Shown one piece after another: positions 1 to 10,052 of a stretch of DNA of 64,000 nucleotides; the stretch's first letter is position 1, and every line of letters begins with the position of its first letter. Origin of the DNA: an uncultured Candidatus Peregrinibacteria bacterium (GTDB taxonomy: Bacteria > Patescibacteriota > Gracilibacteria > Peribacterales > Peribacteraceae); NCBI GenBank assembly GCA_903854335.1, contig CAINVY010000002.1, positions 1 to 64,000 of the forward strand, read 5' to 3'. Under the pieces are notes generated by a model. It was not told the DNA's origin, ran no database searches, and saw only the letters and a program-made list of their open reading frames with translations. A program made the translations under genes and the position numbers.

Positions 1-2
1 CA

Positions 3-236
3 ACCATCAAATCCTTCACGCGATCACTCTCTATAGGCATGCAGGGCACGGATGTCTCCGCTCTCCAATCCTATCTCTCACAACAGAAGCTTCTCTCTGG
101 GACCTTTAAGAACGGCACCTTCGATCAGGCAACCAAGACCGTACTCATCGCCTTTCAGAAGAAGAACAAGCTGCGTCCCAGCGGCATGGTGGATAGTGCG
201 ACAAGGCTGGTGCTGAATAAGGTCATCAAGGGCTGA
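3..236 (+). CDS. C-terminal fragment of a secreted peptidoglycan-binding protein
   Basis: The reading frame is open from the left edge of the window to a TGA at 234-236, so this is the 3' end of a gene that starts outside it. The visible part is one PG_binding_1-type repeat with the pattern GMQGTDVSALQ, a central FKNGTFDQATKTV and a terminal LRPSGMVDSATRLVL. It closely resembles the last repeat of the next gene (3237-3472) in protein and DNA, so the two are tandem paralogs. By family knowledge such modules anchor exported proteins to the cell wall. The function of the missing N-terminal part cannot be judged. Confidence 0.85.
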   Translation, partial: TIKSFTRSLSIGMQGTDVSALQSYLSQQKLLSGTFKNGTFDQATKTVLIAFQKKNKLRPSGMVDSATRLVLNKVIKG

Positions 237-262
237 GTGATTTTCGCATTCTTACCATTACA

Positions 263-291
263 TTGTCAAAATGCATGAAATAGAGTATAAT
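263..291 (+). promoter_or_regulatory. Sigma-70-type promoter of the 365-3472 gene
   Basis: TTGTCA (263-268), a 17-bp spacer, then a consensus TATAAT (286-291). The predicted start is near 298, leaving a leader of about 67 nt before the ATG at 365. This is one of the few genes here with a long leader. Confidence 0.7.
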
Positions 292-364
292 AAACAAACT
301 ACCAACATTCTATCTGCCAAAACGAAAACACACTAATCGCCGGGACACTCTGAAATACCTGCTC

Positions 365-3300
365 ATGTTCGTGCTCTGTATGGCTGTTCTGGCGGTCGTG
401 AGTCGGCTCGGGGGCTCCTTCTCCTTTCCCGCACAAGTGGGAGGTGGAGATTCATCTTCTTCACAATCATCGGCAGATGCACGCTCACAATTCCTCTCCA
501 CTCTCTCCGATCCGTACAATTACAAAGACACTTTGATTGTGGAGAACACGAACTCTCCCGACTCCGTTGCGATCGTCAATTACTTTGAACAAGCGCGAGC
601 GGGAATTCCCGGGATTGGCTCAGGCAATGTCGTGCACATTCAAACCGGCACGGGCGAGCGCATTTCGATGACGCAGTACATCGCAACCATCAAGCACCCG
701 CTCGATGCGGCCGTCGCATCCCACGATGCCGCTAACCCTGACCATCCGATTAACTACATCATCTTGACCAAAGGTATTCCCATCTACACATTCTTCGATG
801 GAGATCCGGACAACATAGACAATTTTTATTATGGCATCTATGACTCCGTGGATTCCCTGCTTGCGGCCTGTCTCGGGAAGGCCGATACGGGAGTCTGCGA
901 GCCATCTGCCAATTACGATGAATATAGACCAGGAGCATTTTTGCATTTTCCATGGAAGATCACTAACCCATACATGCACTACTCGAACGAGCCCAGCGTC
1001 CCCTTCTCGCATGCGGCATACGATATGTACCTCGTTACGCATCTCACGGGATACACCGTAGAGGACGTGGAGCATCTCATCGATCACGCGGCTGGAACCG
1101 CCGTGGGATCCGGAGAGACGCTCAAACAGAACGGGCTCTTCGTGCTCGATGGGAGAGGAAGGGGGGATGATGACAGTGAAATTGAACCTGCCTATCGTCT
1201 CCTGCTCACCAAGGGATTCAATATCATTAAGGATCTCGTGGCAGCTCCCATACTGGGCCAACACAATGTGATCGGGTACTGGAGCTGGGGGAGCAATGCG
1301 TTCGATATGAGCACGTCAACCTATCCCCCGTGGCTTACCGGCAATACCTGGGGCAGCGGCTCGATTGCGGAAACGTGGGTTTCTACATCGGCCAGAACAT
1401 TTGATCAGAATTCTCCCTATGCGGTTCGTCCTCAGACTCTTATTGCCGATCTCATTGCCGAGGGTGCGGCGGGGGCGCACGGGTATGTCTCGGAGCCATT
1501 CGCTATTATCGAGCCCAGCTTTCTCTTCAGGAGCTATACTGATGGTTTAAATATGGCGGAGAGTTTCTCTGCCGCAACGCCGTTTACCCATTGGAAAGAC
1601 ATCATCGTGGGCGATCCGAAAATGTTCATCGTTCCTCATCTCCTGCCACGGAACATTTCCCCATCGAGCGGCGAATTGACGACCTCAAATCCCGTCTTCA
1701 GCTGGCAGCCGGCGAGAAACTATTTCGGAGGGATCGATCACTACGAGCTCTGGGTGGATGGCGTGAAACAGGGCAATGACATTCCCAGCAACACCACATC
1801 AGTCCAACCTGCCATGAATTATCAGGAAGCGTCTTCGACAGCACAGAATCCGCTGCATACCTGGTACATCAAAGCTGTTGGCGGGAATGGCACGGTGCTC
1901 ACCAGTTCCGGCACGACGTTCTCCGTATCGACCATCGTTACCCCTGTCGTGCTCCACAGTTTTAACCTCGATACGCTTCAGAATGAGAGCCATATTTATC
2001 CGCCCTCAGATTCAGATTTGGAAGACGTGGTCGGTCATCCGACGATCACTTTCAAGTGGAGCCTCGCGCAGAGCCCATTCGGCATCCTCAAGTATCAGCT
2101 CTTCATCAACAATGCCGACACGCCCTCCCTCGACAATATCACCGGCACGGGTGTCACGATTCCAAATACTCTGCCGGTAGGCAATCTCCCGTGGTTCGTA
2201 CGGGCCGTCGACAATCGAGGGAACACGGCCGACAGCATCGTATCGTACATTCCTCTTACGGATCCTTCCCCCTCCTATCCTCCGTATGCTGCCGCTGTCA
2301 CCGCTATCACTACGCTCTCGCCCACATTTTATTGGCCCCAGAGCGATGGATGTACCGCGGGACCGAACAATTTCATTCTTGCCTGTTCTTACGATAGTTT
2401 CGGTTATCAAATCGAACTTAGCCCCGCCAATTTCCAATATTTCACCGTTCCTTGCTCTCAGCCATTCACGCTTCCCGTTCCTCTTTCTTCGAAACTCCAC
2501 CAAGGTGAAGGTGACGAGTTTGAATGTTATTGGGGGGATCCCAGCACAGCGGGGTGGTCGTATCATCTATTCAATACCAAGCCATCGTATCCAACGATCC
2601 CTCTCTCCACTCCTGCCTCCGGAGCTGTGCTGACCACGTCTACTCCCACCTTCTCCTGGGAGCCGACGCAGGGATATTCGAACTATTGGCTCTACGTCGA
2701 TGGCTCGCTGGCGATGGGATATATTCCTGATGGAACTTCCGGCACTCCTGTCATATCTTTTGCGAATGGCACACACACATGGTTTGTGACGGCAGCAAAC
2801 ACAGCCAGCGGATTTCTCGTCGCCAGCCCGCTCTACACATTCACCGTCGCTGTTCCCGAACCTCCGGAATCGAGTTCTTCCTCGAGTATTTCTTTCACAC
2901 CTGTTCGTAGGAGCGGTGGTGGTGGCGGCGGAGGTGGTGGCGGAGGAAAATCGACACCAACCAAAACAAGTGCCAGCTCTTCCTCCTCCGCTCCTGCAGC
3001 GAGGACACTGCATACCGGCATGATGGGGTCGGATGTCTCCGCACTCCAGAACATCCTCCTCAAGCAGAAGATCTTCGTCGGCCCCGTCACGGGAACGTAC
3101 GATGACAATACGGTGAAAGCGATCTTTAAATTCCAGCAGACGGTTGGCATCAAACCTACGGGCATCGCTGATGTTGCCACTCAACAGAAGCTTCAAGCAC
3201 TTTCCCCCGCAGCGGCCACTCCCAAGGTCACAACTCCAACCATCAAACCCTTCACACGAACACTCTTCATCGGCATGCAGGGCACGGATGTCTCCGTTCT

Positions 3301-3472
3301 CCAGGCCTACCTCTCCGCACAGAAATTTCTCTCCGGGACGTTCAAGAACGGCACTTTCGATCAGGCAACCAAGACTGCACTCATCGCCTTCCAGAAGAAG
3401 AACAAGCTGCGTCCTAGCGGCATGGTGGATAGTGCGACGAAGCTGGTGCTGAATAGGTTAATCGGAAAGTGA
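365..3472 (+). CDS. Large secreted TIGR03790-like protein with Ig-like domains and two peptidoglycan-binding repeats
   Basis: This 1035-residue exported protein begins with a hydrophobic segment (residues 1-20) that should act as a signal peptide or anchor. Residues about 45-430 resemble the uncharacterised TIGR03790 family, with motifs such as NYIILTKGIPIY. Several beta-rich Ig/FN3-like units follow (about 435-850), each with an xPTFSW-type strand. Next come a Ser-rich stretch and a run of 12 glycines encoded by GGT/GGC/GGA triplets. Two PG_binding_1 repeats close the protein (about 893-955 and 972-1035). The likely role is a wall-attached surface protein; the enzymatic role of the N-terminal domain is unknown. 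The frame is open upstream to 284 but has no ATG/GTG/TTG there, so ATG 365 is used. A strong promoter lies at 263-291. Confidence 0.85.
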   Translation: MFVLCMAVLAVVSRLGGSFSFPAQVGGGDSSSSQSSADARSQFLSTLSDPYNYKDTLIVENTNSPDSVAIVNYFEQARAGIPGIGSGNVVHIQTGTGERISMTQYIATIKHPLDAAVASHDAANPDHPINYIILTKGIPIYTFFDGDPDNIDNFYYGIYDSVDSLLAACLGKADTGVCEPSANYDEYRPGAFLHFPWKITNPYMHYSNEPSVPFSHAAYDMYLVTHLTGYTVEDVEHLIDHAAGTAVGSGETLKQNGLFVLDGRGRGDDDSEIEPAYRLLLTKGFNIIKDLVAAPILGQHNVIGYWSWGSNAFDMSTSTYPPWLTGNTWGSGSIAETWVSTSARTFDQNSPYAVRPQTLIADLIAEGAAGAHGYVSEPFAIIEPSFLFRSYTDGLNMAESFSAATPFTHWKDIIVGDPKMFIVPHLLPRNISPSSGELTTSNPVFSWQPARNYFGGIDHYELWVDGVKQGNDIPSNTTSVQPAMNYQEASSTAQNPLHTWYIKAVGGNGTVLTSSGTTFSVSTIVTPVVLHSFNLDTLQNESHIYPPSDSDLEDVVGHPTITFKWSLAQSPFGILKYQLFINNADTPSLDNITGTGVTIPNTLPVGNLPWFVRAVDNRGNTADSIVSYIPLTDPSPSYPPYAAAVTAITTLSPTFYWPQSDGCTAGPNNFILACSYDSFGYQIELSPANFQYFTVPCSQPFTLPVPLSSKLHQGEGDEFECYWGDPSTAGWSYHLFNTKPSYPTIPLSTPASGAVLTTSTPTFSWEPTQGYSNYWLYVDGSLAMGYIPDGTSGTPVISFANGTHTWFVTAANTASGFLVASPLYTFTVAVPEPPESSSSSSISFTPVRRSGGGGGGGGGGGKSTPTKTSASSSSSAPAARTLHTGMMGSDVSALQNILLKQKIFVGPVTGTYDDNTVKAIFKFQQTVGIKPTGIADVATQQKLQALSPAAATPKVTTPTIKPFTRTLFIGMQGTDVSVLQAYLSAQKFLSGTFKNGTFDQATKTALIAFQKKNKLRPSGMVDSATKLVLNRLIGK

Positions 3473-3500
3473 TCGATGTATCCCCTCCTCTGTTGGCAGT

Positions 3501-4595
3501 TTAGTGCCAGAATTTTCTCGCATCCACTGTTACAAATCCATTGAGATGAGACTCTAATAGATTTCTTAGGTACTGCTTGAAACCAACGGTTCCATCGGGA
3601 TCGTATGTTTCGACGAATCCTCTCAAAGCGCGCTGTGCTTCATCTCGAACGGCGCGTTTTCCGCCTCTGAAATTTGTAGGAATATCTATGGAATTCGCTA
3701 TTTCTTTTGCATATGGCTGGAGTTTCTCCGCGAGTCTTGTCACGACAACGTCGATTGCATCTCCTATTACCTTCACGTCGTATTCTTCTCCTGCCCACTC
3801 GCAATATCGTTTCCGTTGCAGCTTGGCAGCCACTTCATCCACTCTCTGTGATGCTTTGGGAGATACAGGATGCGGTGGTGACGGTGAATTCTGTGGGGGG
3901 AGAGGTTTGATTGCTTTCGTATCAGATGGAGCTGCTCTCGAAGCATGTGGCGGATCACTTGTTGTCGCTCTCACAACAGTGTGTGGCTGATGGGTGTCGC
4001 TCGGAGTCTGATCTCGCCTTTTGCTGGGATCGTACTTTTCACGCAGTTCGTTTAGAAAAGAAAAACCAACTTGTTTTTCGATGTTCAGAGAGCCGACACA
4101 ATGACAATGCATGATTGCGGCCACGACGTAGGGAGTGGCGAACTTTTGAAAACTGTCTCCATGCTCCGTAGGATCAAAACGATACGTGAGTTGTACAATC
4201 GTCCGATATCCAGCAGTTTTTGCGTCTTCAATGTTCAGAGTTGATCCCACACTGCCATTGAGAGACTCAGCGATCTTGGCCATCCACGGAATGCTCGAAC
4301 TAATGAGGGTTTGCCGTACTTCATAGGCAGTTAAAGACTTGTAGTGATGTTCGTGAGCCCATTGCAGCAAAATACAGCTTTGTAGGTCTCTTCGAATTCG
4401 CTGAACTGATTTGTGAATGTAATGATCCATCGGCTCAACGAAGCGTTCCAAAAGAGGCAACGTGGCATACAACGTACGAATGGATGTGGGATCGAGATGC
4501 CGAATAGTTTCGATCGTGGTGGGAATCTCTCCTCCATTCGCTTGCGTATTGGCGTCCGGATGACTTGGAGGAGCGGTGTGGCTCGTTTCGGGCAT
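3501..4595 (-). CDS. Hypothetical protein with two sigma-70 region-2-like modules
   Basis: I do not recognise this 364-residue protein as a whole. Two segments look like sigma-70 region 2. Around residues 95-165, an IPWMAKIAES helix is followed by IEDAKTAGYRTIV, then YRFDP and SFQKFATPYVVAAI, which parallels the family pattern of a helical lead, an E-D-L motif, FDP and F-TYA---I. Near the C-terminus (about 280-355) comes RALRGFVETYDPDG, then FKQYLRNLL. A low-complexity Pro/Ser/Thr linker (about 195-250) separates them. No region 4 helix-turn-helix is visible, so it is not a complete sigma factor. It could be a diverged sigma-like or sigma-competing protein (inference). It is divergent from the lipoprotein gene at 4769. 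Confidence 0.75.
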   Translation of the reverse strand: MPETSHTAPPSHPDANTQANGGEIPTTIETIRHLDPTSIRTLYATLPLLERFVEPMDHYIHKSVQRIRRDLQSCILLQWAHEHHYKSLTAYEVRQTLISSSIPWMAKIAESLNGSVGSTLNIEDAKTAGYRTIVQLTYRFDPTEHGDSFQKFATPYVVAAIMHCHCVGSLNIEKQVGFSFLNELREKYDPSKRRDQTPSDTHQPHTVVRATTSDPPHASRAAPSDTKAIKPLPPQNSPSPPHPVSPKASQRVDEVAAKLQRKRYCEWAGEEYDVKVIGDAIDVVVTRLAEKLQPYAKEIANSIDIPTNFRGGKRAVRDEAQRALRGFVETYDPDGTVGFKQYLRNLLESHLNGFVTVDARKFWH

Positions 4596-4713
4596 AGTGT
4601 CACAAGGTATCTCCCCTCCTCATTTTCTTCAAGGGAGAAGTTTGGAGTGATTCGCTGTGCGTTTGGAGCGTACAAATGTTGAGAATGATCCATACGAAGC
4701 GCAAATCGTCACA

Positions 4714-4742
4714 TTGAAAATATTCAGAATATATGTTACAAT
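4714..4742 (+). promoter_or_regulatory. Promoter of the DUF4215 lipoprotein gene
   Basis: TTGAAA (4714-4719), a 17-bp spacer and TACAAT (4737-4742) preceded by TGT, an extended -10. The predicted start is near 4749, about 20 nt before the ATG at 4769. Confidence 0.7.
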
Positions 4743-4768
4743 AGACATGTTCTTCACATACACATCCT

Positions 4769-5433
4769 ATGACGATGCAGTATCTCGCCAAGAAAGTCTC
4801 GCAGCCTCAGTACCTTCTCGTACTCTTCATGGTCGTCGCACTGGGCGGCTGTGTGAGCTATCGCAATTTCACGGGTGACCTGTCGCAATCGTGCGGCAAT
4901 AGCGTGGTCGATCCCGGCGAGCAGTGCGATCTTGGCAATCGCCACGGAGGCGCGGGATGCAGTCCCGAGTGTCAGGTGGAAACGGGTTGGGCGTGTCGAG
5001 GAGGCAAGAACGGACAGACGGATTTCTGTCATCTGGTCACGTGTGGCGACGGTATCATCGACAAGGGTGAACAGTGCGACGATGAAAACACGAATGCGAA
5101 TGACGGCTGTTCTCCGTCGTGTGTCGTGGAGAAGGGTTGGATGTGTTCAGGAGAACCGAGCAAATGTCATCCTATCGCTTGCGGTGATGGCATCGTAGAC
5201 AAGGGCGAGCACTGCGATGACGGCAATGTGCGCAACGGAGACGGCTGCGACGCGTTCTGTGGGATGGAGATGAATTGGACGTGCAGCGGTTCGCCGAGCG
5301 TATGTAAGAAGACTCCCGTCATGATCAAATTCAAGGCAAACGACAGTCGTGAATCCAGGCGGAGGAATCCGTACGTCAGCGTGCTTCGCGGCGGGTCGAC
5401 ACAAACGGTTGCACAGGGGACGACGACTGTCGG

Positions 5434-5440
<7 letters not shown>
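4769..5440 (+). CDS. Lipoprotein with three Cys-rich DUF4215-type repeats
   Basis: A 223-residue protein with a lipoprotein signal peptide: a basic start, a hydrophobic core LLVLFMVVAL and lipobox LGGC, making Cys28 the probable lipidated residue. Three tandem repeats follow, each with the signature CGDGIxDxGEQCDD, NGDGC and W-C-G-P-S-C, which matches the Myxococcus cysteine-rich repeat family (DUF4215/TIGR02232). The six or so cysteines per repeat probably form disulphides outside the cell. Such proteins are frequent in Peregrinibacteria; their role is unknown, with surface adhesion or a structural role as guesses. The last codons overlap the convergent tyrS end by 7 nt. Confidence 0.85.
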
Positions 5441-6603
<1,163 letters not shown>

Positions 6604-6609
6604 GGGGTG

Positions 6610-6615
6610 AGAATA
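6610..6615 (-). promoter_or_regulatory. -10 box of tyrS, leaderless
   Basis: Extended -10 TGC-TATTCT on the minus strand, ending 6 nt before ATG 6603, so transcription should start on the start codon. No clear -35 was seen. Confidence 0.6.
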
Positions 6616-6636
6616 GCAGGAGGGAGGGTTCGTCGC

Positions 6637-6642
6637 TACACT
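6637..6642 (+). promoter_or_regulatory. -10 box of the RluD-type gene, leaderless
   Basis: TACACT ending 6 nt before ATG 6649. It lies 22 bp from the divergent tyrS box, so both start codons appear to be transcription starts. Confidence 0.6.
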
Positions 6643-6648
6643 GTCGTC

Positions 6649-7587
6649 ATGTCTGATTGGCTCGTTTCCCTGCCGGAGCGTCTCGATATTTTCCTCTCCA
6701 TGGAGGGAAGGATGCTCAGCCGTACGAAGGCACAGGTGGCGATCGACGAGGGGAAGGTGATGGTGAATGATGTCGTCGTGACGAAGGCGTCGTTTCGTTT
6801 GCAGGAGGGGGACAATGTCGTCGTGGAGGATACAGATGCGACCGTCGAACCTTCCTCGATCGAACCGTGGGACTTGAACCTCTCCATCCTCTACGAAGAC
6901 GACACATGTCTCGTGATCGATAAGCCGGCGGGCTTCGCCGTGCATCCCGGTGCGGGCATGGCGCCCGGAGAGAAGACGATCCTTCACGGCATTGCGTTCC
7001 TCTTCGCGAAGCGCGCGATCCCCTTCTCCACCGATGCCGTTTTGGTCCATCGCCTTGATCGCGAGACGACAGGGTGTCTGCTCATCGCGAAGGATGCCGC
7101 ATCGCATAGATTTCTGCAGGAACAGTTTCAGCAACGTAGCGTGACCAAGCAGTACCTGGCGCTCGTGGAAGGAATCCCCTCTTCCGCAGAGGCGATGATC
7201 GATTCTCCCATCGGACGCAGCGCCACGCATCGCACCACCATGTCCGTCCTCGCGAACACGGATGCGCGGGAAGCCCAAACGGGGTACCGCGTGCTCGGGA
7301 GTGCACACCATGCGTCGCTTCTGCTTTGCAATCTCTACACCGGTCGCACGCATCAGGTGCGTGTGCATCTCTCCGCGATCGGACATCCCGTTCTCGGAGA
7401 TGGCACCTACACGTCGGAGCGAAGCCTTCGCCTCACGGAAGAACTCGGCGTGCACGGTCTCTGTCTCCACGCGTGGAAGCTCACGTTCGTCTCCCCGTCC
7501 GACAAAAAGAGTCACGCGGTGACGGCTCCCCTTCCCTCGCCGTTTGAGCGCGCGATTGCGTCGGCTGGTATCCCTTGGAAAATGTGA
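6649..7587 (+). CDS. RluA/RluD-family pseudouridine synthase
   Basis: A 312-residue RNA-modifying enzyme. An N-terminal S4 domain (RLDIFLSMEGRMLSRTKAQV, residues about 11-70) is followed by the catalytic domain with the family motif VHRLDRETTGCLLIAK, whose Asp is the catalytic residue. Also visible are KQYLALVEG and YTGRTHQVRVHL, typical of RluC/RluD. The substrate is probably a uridine in 23S rRNA, as for RluD, but the site cannot be assigned from sequence. ATG 6649 is chosen because a TACACT box ends 6 nt upstream; the longer open frame back to 5716 is antisense to tyrS. Confidence 0.9.
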   Translation: MSDWLVSLPERLDIFLSMEGRMLSRTKAQVAIDEGKVMVNDVVVTKASFRLQEGDNVVVEDTDATVEPSSIEPWDLNLSILYEDDTCLVIDKPAGFAVHPGAGMAPGEKTILHGIAFLFAKRAIPFSTDAVLVHRLDRETTGCLLIAKDAASHRFLQEQFQQRSVTKQYLALVEGIPSSAEAMIDSPIGRSATHRTTMSVLANTDAREAQTGYRVLGSAHHASLLLCNLYTGRTHQVRVHLSAIGHPVLGDGTYTSERSLRLTEELGVHGLCLHAWKLTFVSPSDKKSHAVTAPLPSPFERAIASAGIPWKM

Positions 7588-7617
7588 GAGAACGCTTTTC
7601 AGTTTCCATGAATCGCC

Positions 7618-7623
7618 TATACT
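7618..7623 (+). promoter_or_regulatory. -10 box of the nitroreductase gene
   Basis: TATACT ending 9 nt before ATG 7633. The predicted leader is 0-3 nt. Confidence 0.55.
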
Positions 7624-7632
7624 CAGGCTATT

Positions 7633-8220
7633 ATGTACCCCAAAAAACCCGCGCCGACGCAGCTTCCGATCCTCGCGCCGATTATTGAGCGATGGAGTCC
7701 CTTGGCGTTCAGTCCAAAAAAAGTGGAGCAGGAGAAGATCGATATCCTCTTCGAAGCCGCGCGTTGGGCACCGTCGAGTTTCAATGAGCAGCCTTGGCGC
7801 TATCTCTATGCCACGCGAGACGATGGAGATGATCGTATCCGACTCGAGTCGCTCCTGGTGCAGGGCAATAAGTGGGCGAAGGAGGCGTACATTCTCATGA
7901 TTTCCTATACGAAGGAAACCTTCGCGCAAAACGGGAAGGAAAATGCCCACGCGCTTCACGATCTCGGATGCGCGACAGGGTTCATTGCTTTGCAGCTCCC
8001 CTCTCTCGGCCTCATCGGTCACCAGATGGCGGGATTTCTCCGAGACGCTTCAAATAAAATTCTTGGAGTTCCCGTCGGATTTATTCCGGGTTCGATGATG
8101 GCTATCGGGTATCCCGCCGACTTGGCGCTATTGCCCGAGGAGCTTCTCGCGAGACAGAACGCACCGCGAGAGCGCATGCCTCGTCGTGAGTTTGTCTTCC
8201 GTGGGAAGTGGCCCTCGTAA
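7633..8220 (+). CDS. Nitroreductase-family protein
   Basis: A 195-residue member of the FMN-dependent nitroreductase fold. It shows the early motif FEAARWAPSSFNEQPWRY, where the family binds the flavin phosphate, and a later HDLGCATGFIALQ helix. The C-terminal GYPAD is the usual late segment of the fold. The substrate is unknown; relatives reduce nitro compounds, quinones or flavins with NAD(P)H. It stands alone between the pseudouridine synthase gene and the convergent FecR-domain gene, which ends 2 nt away. Confidence 0.85.
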   Translation: MYPKKPAPTQLPILAPIIERWSPLAFSPKKVEQEKIDILFEAARWAPSSFNEQPWRYLYATRDDGDDRIRLESLLVQGNKWAKEAYILMISYTKETFAQNGKENAHALHDLGCATGFIALQLPSLGLIGHQMAGFLRDASNKILGVPVGFIPGSMMAIGYPADLALLPEELLARQNAPRERMPRREFVFRGKWPS

Positions 8221-8221
8221 C

Positions 8222-9931
8222 TTACTTTCTGTATGTCGTGGAGAAATCCAGGAGGTCGAGGATGTTTCCTTGTGCGTCCCGCGCGACGATATGGTAGACA
8301 TTATTCCCGGGCTTGATCGTGCCAAGCGACGGAGTGGCGAGGTAGTTCCAGAATGTCTTTCCCGGAGTGTAGAGCCGCAGCTGGTAGCCATTGACCCACA
8401 TCGATGCGGTCTTTGCGGATGTCTGTCCTTCGAGGAGGAAGCCCGTGCCCGTCGCAATGAAGTCCGGGAGTACTGGGGCACCCGTGATATGGAGCATTCC
8501 CGGCGTGAGAGGCGCGTTATTGGGGAGCGTATGGGGGTTGAGGAGTGAGGAGGGGGACGACACAGTGGCGGACGAAGCGGAGGAGACGACGCCTTCGGGG
8601 CCGGGACCACTCAGAATCGTGATGCGGGAGGAGGGGCTCTTGTTTCCCGCGGCGTCTTCCGCGTGCACGTCGAAGACATTGAGGCCTCTCTGCATGTTCC
8701 CGAGTCTGAGGCTTGCGAGGTAGCTCCAGGTTCCCCTCGACGGATCGAAGAGCTTGAGCTGGTAATCATTGACGTAAATTGTGGCGGCGTTTGAGGGGGA
8801 CGTCCCCCTGAGGACCACATCGGTCTGTGCTGTGCGGTACGTCTCGCCGGATTTCGCCGGTTCTGTGATCGTCGGTGCGGCAATGACCGTGGCTCCCGAT
8901 GCGCTCGCTCCCCTTGTCACCGTGCGGTGAATTTCCATCAACGCATTTCCCTGAGAATCCAATGCTTGAACGGTAATGGCGAATGTATCGCCAGCAGGCA
9001 GAGAGAGCTCCTGGGTAAACGCATGCGTATCGTTTGAGAGGACGGCGGGATGTCCGTTAACGTTGACCGCTAAGACCCCGCTGCCCACGCGCCCGTTCAC
9101 CGTGACGGAGTCTCCGGAGATCTTGGTTCCATCGGTTGGTTGCGTGACGGTGAGGATGTCGCTTCCGGTGGACGAGGGGGCTAGAACGCTCGTGGTGATG
9201 GTTTGTTCTTTCTCGCGGCTGGCGAGGAGAAAAGGAGAGGTGAGCGAGGAGAGATCCAGCGGAGTGCGATAGCTGTACAAATCGTTACTCACGGTCTTGA
9301 GATCCGCCGGGAGCACGAATTGCTGACCCTCTCCTATCGTAATGTCGGAGTGCCCTTTGAATGAGACGGTCACGCCGGCTCCTCCTGCATGGAACACAAG
9401 GAGAGATGAAGGAGAAAGGATAACTTCGCTGCCGGAGGGAAATGTATAGGACAGCGTCGGTGTCGTAATGTTTCTATGCAGCGCTTGCGAGGCGGCGGGA
9501 ATGTTCAACCAGAGCGTGCCCCGATCCAGAGCGAGGCCAATGGAGGAGGACTTGCCACCGACGCTCTCCGTAATGGAGGTATCGGTGTTTCCATCGAGCC
9601 GTGCGACCGAGGAATCGAAGAAGAGGAGCGCGGCATTGCCGGTGGGGCCCGTGCTGACCTTCTCTTTGGGGAAGAGCTTCATTTGATCTTCCGCGCGTTG
9701 GGACTTCCCACCTTCCAACACGACGCTCACGATGCCGGCGTCTTCCACGCGCAGCGTCACCGGGAGTTTCTGCCCGGAACTCCCCCATCCGAAGACACGC
9801 AGAATCGGAGATACGATGAAGTACAACACGAGAAGGAGGACAATTCCCCAGAAGATGAAACGCCGAAGACGTACCGACTTTTCGGGAGCGGGATAGTACA
9901 TGCCGCGGCGGTGTCGGTAGTTCACGAGCAT
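8222..9931 (-). CDS. FecR-domain membrane protein with Ig-like repeats
   Basis: A 569-residue protein with a basic N-terminus and one transmembrane segment (FWGIVLLLVLYFIVSPIL, about residues 24-41). A FecR-like domain follows (about 55-200; VSTGPTGNAALLFFDSSVAR). Two or three beta-rich, bacterial Ig-like modules come next; the last two share the pattern YVNDYQLKLFDP / WVNGYQLRLYTP, WSYLAS / WNYLAT and LG-G-NV. The bulk should lie outside the membrane. The frame is open to 10072, but ATG 9931 is preferred because TATTCT ends 5 nt upstream; ATG 9901 is an alternative. It does not sit beside a TonB receptor, so a classical iron-signalling role is unlikely. Confidence 0.8.
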   Translation of the reverse strand: MLVNYRHRRGMYYPAPEKSVRLRRFIFWGIVLLLVLYFIVSPILRVFGWGSSGQKLPVTLRVEDAGIVSVVLEGGKSQRAEDQMKLFPKEKVSTGPTGNAALLFFDSSVARLDGNTDTSITESVGGKSSSIGLALDRGTLWLNIPAASQALHRNITTPTLSYTFPSGSEVILSPSSLLVFHAGGAGVTVSFKGHSDITIGEGQQFVLPADLKTVSNDLYSYRTPLDLSSLTSPFLLASREKEQTITTSVLAPSSTGSDILTVTQPTDGTKISGDSVTVNGRVGSGVLAVNVNGHPAVLSNDTHAFTQELSLPAGDTFAITVQALDSQGNALMEIHRTVTRGASASGATVIAAPTITEPAKSGETYRTAQTDVVLRGTSPSNAATIYVNDYQLKLFDPSRGTWSYLASLRLGNMQRGLNVFDVHAEDAAGNKSPSSRITILSGPGPEGVVSSASSATVSSPSSLLNPHTLPNNAPLTPGMLHITGAPVLPDFIATGTGFLLEGQTSAKTASMWVNGYQLRLYTPGKTFWNYLATPSLGTIKPGNNVYHIVARDAQGNILDLLDFSTTYRK

Positions 9932-9936
9932 GAAGG

Positions 9937-9942
9937 AGAATA
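9937..9942 (-). promoter_or_regulatory. -10 box of the FecR-domain gene
   Basis: TATTCT on the minus strand ends 5 nt before ATG 9931. It favours this start over the longer open frame. Confidence 0.45.
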
Positions 9943-10052
9943 TCGTAGGGCTCTTTGCGGCCGAAGGGCAAGGGCTGATGAAAAGACGGATTGCGTTAAA
10001 CTGACGGGTGACCTGTCGCAACCCTTTTTTCATCGAGGTTCTCTTCAGTATT

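Noticed and set aside
2917..2950. Run of GGT/GGC/GGA codons as a phase-variable repeat
   Set aside because: The codons are mixed, so slippage is unlikely, and the frame continues cleanly into the peptidoglycan-binding repeats.
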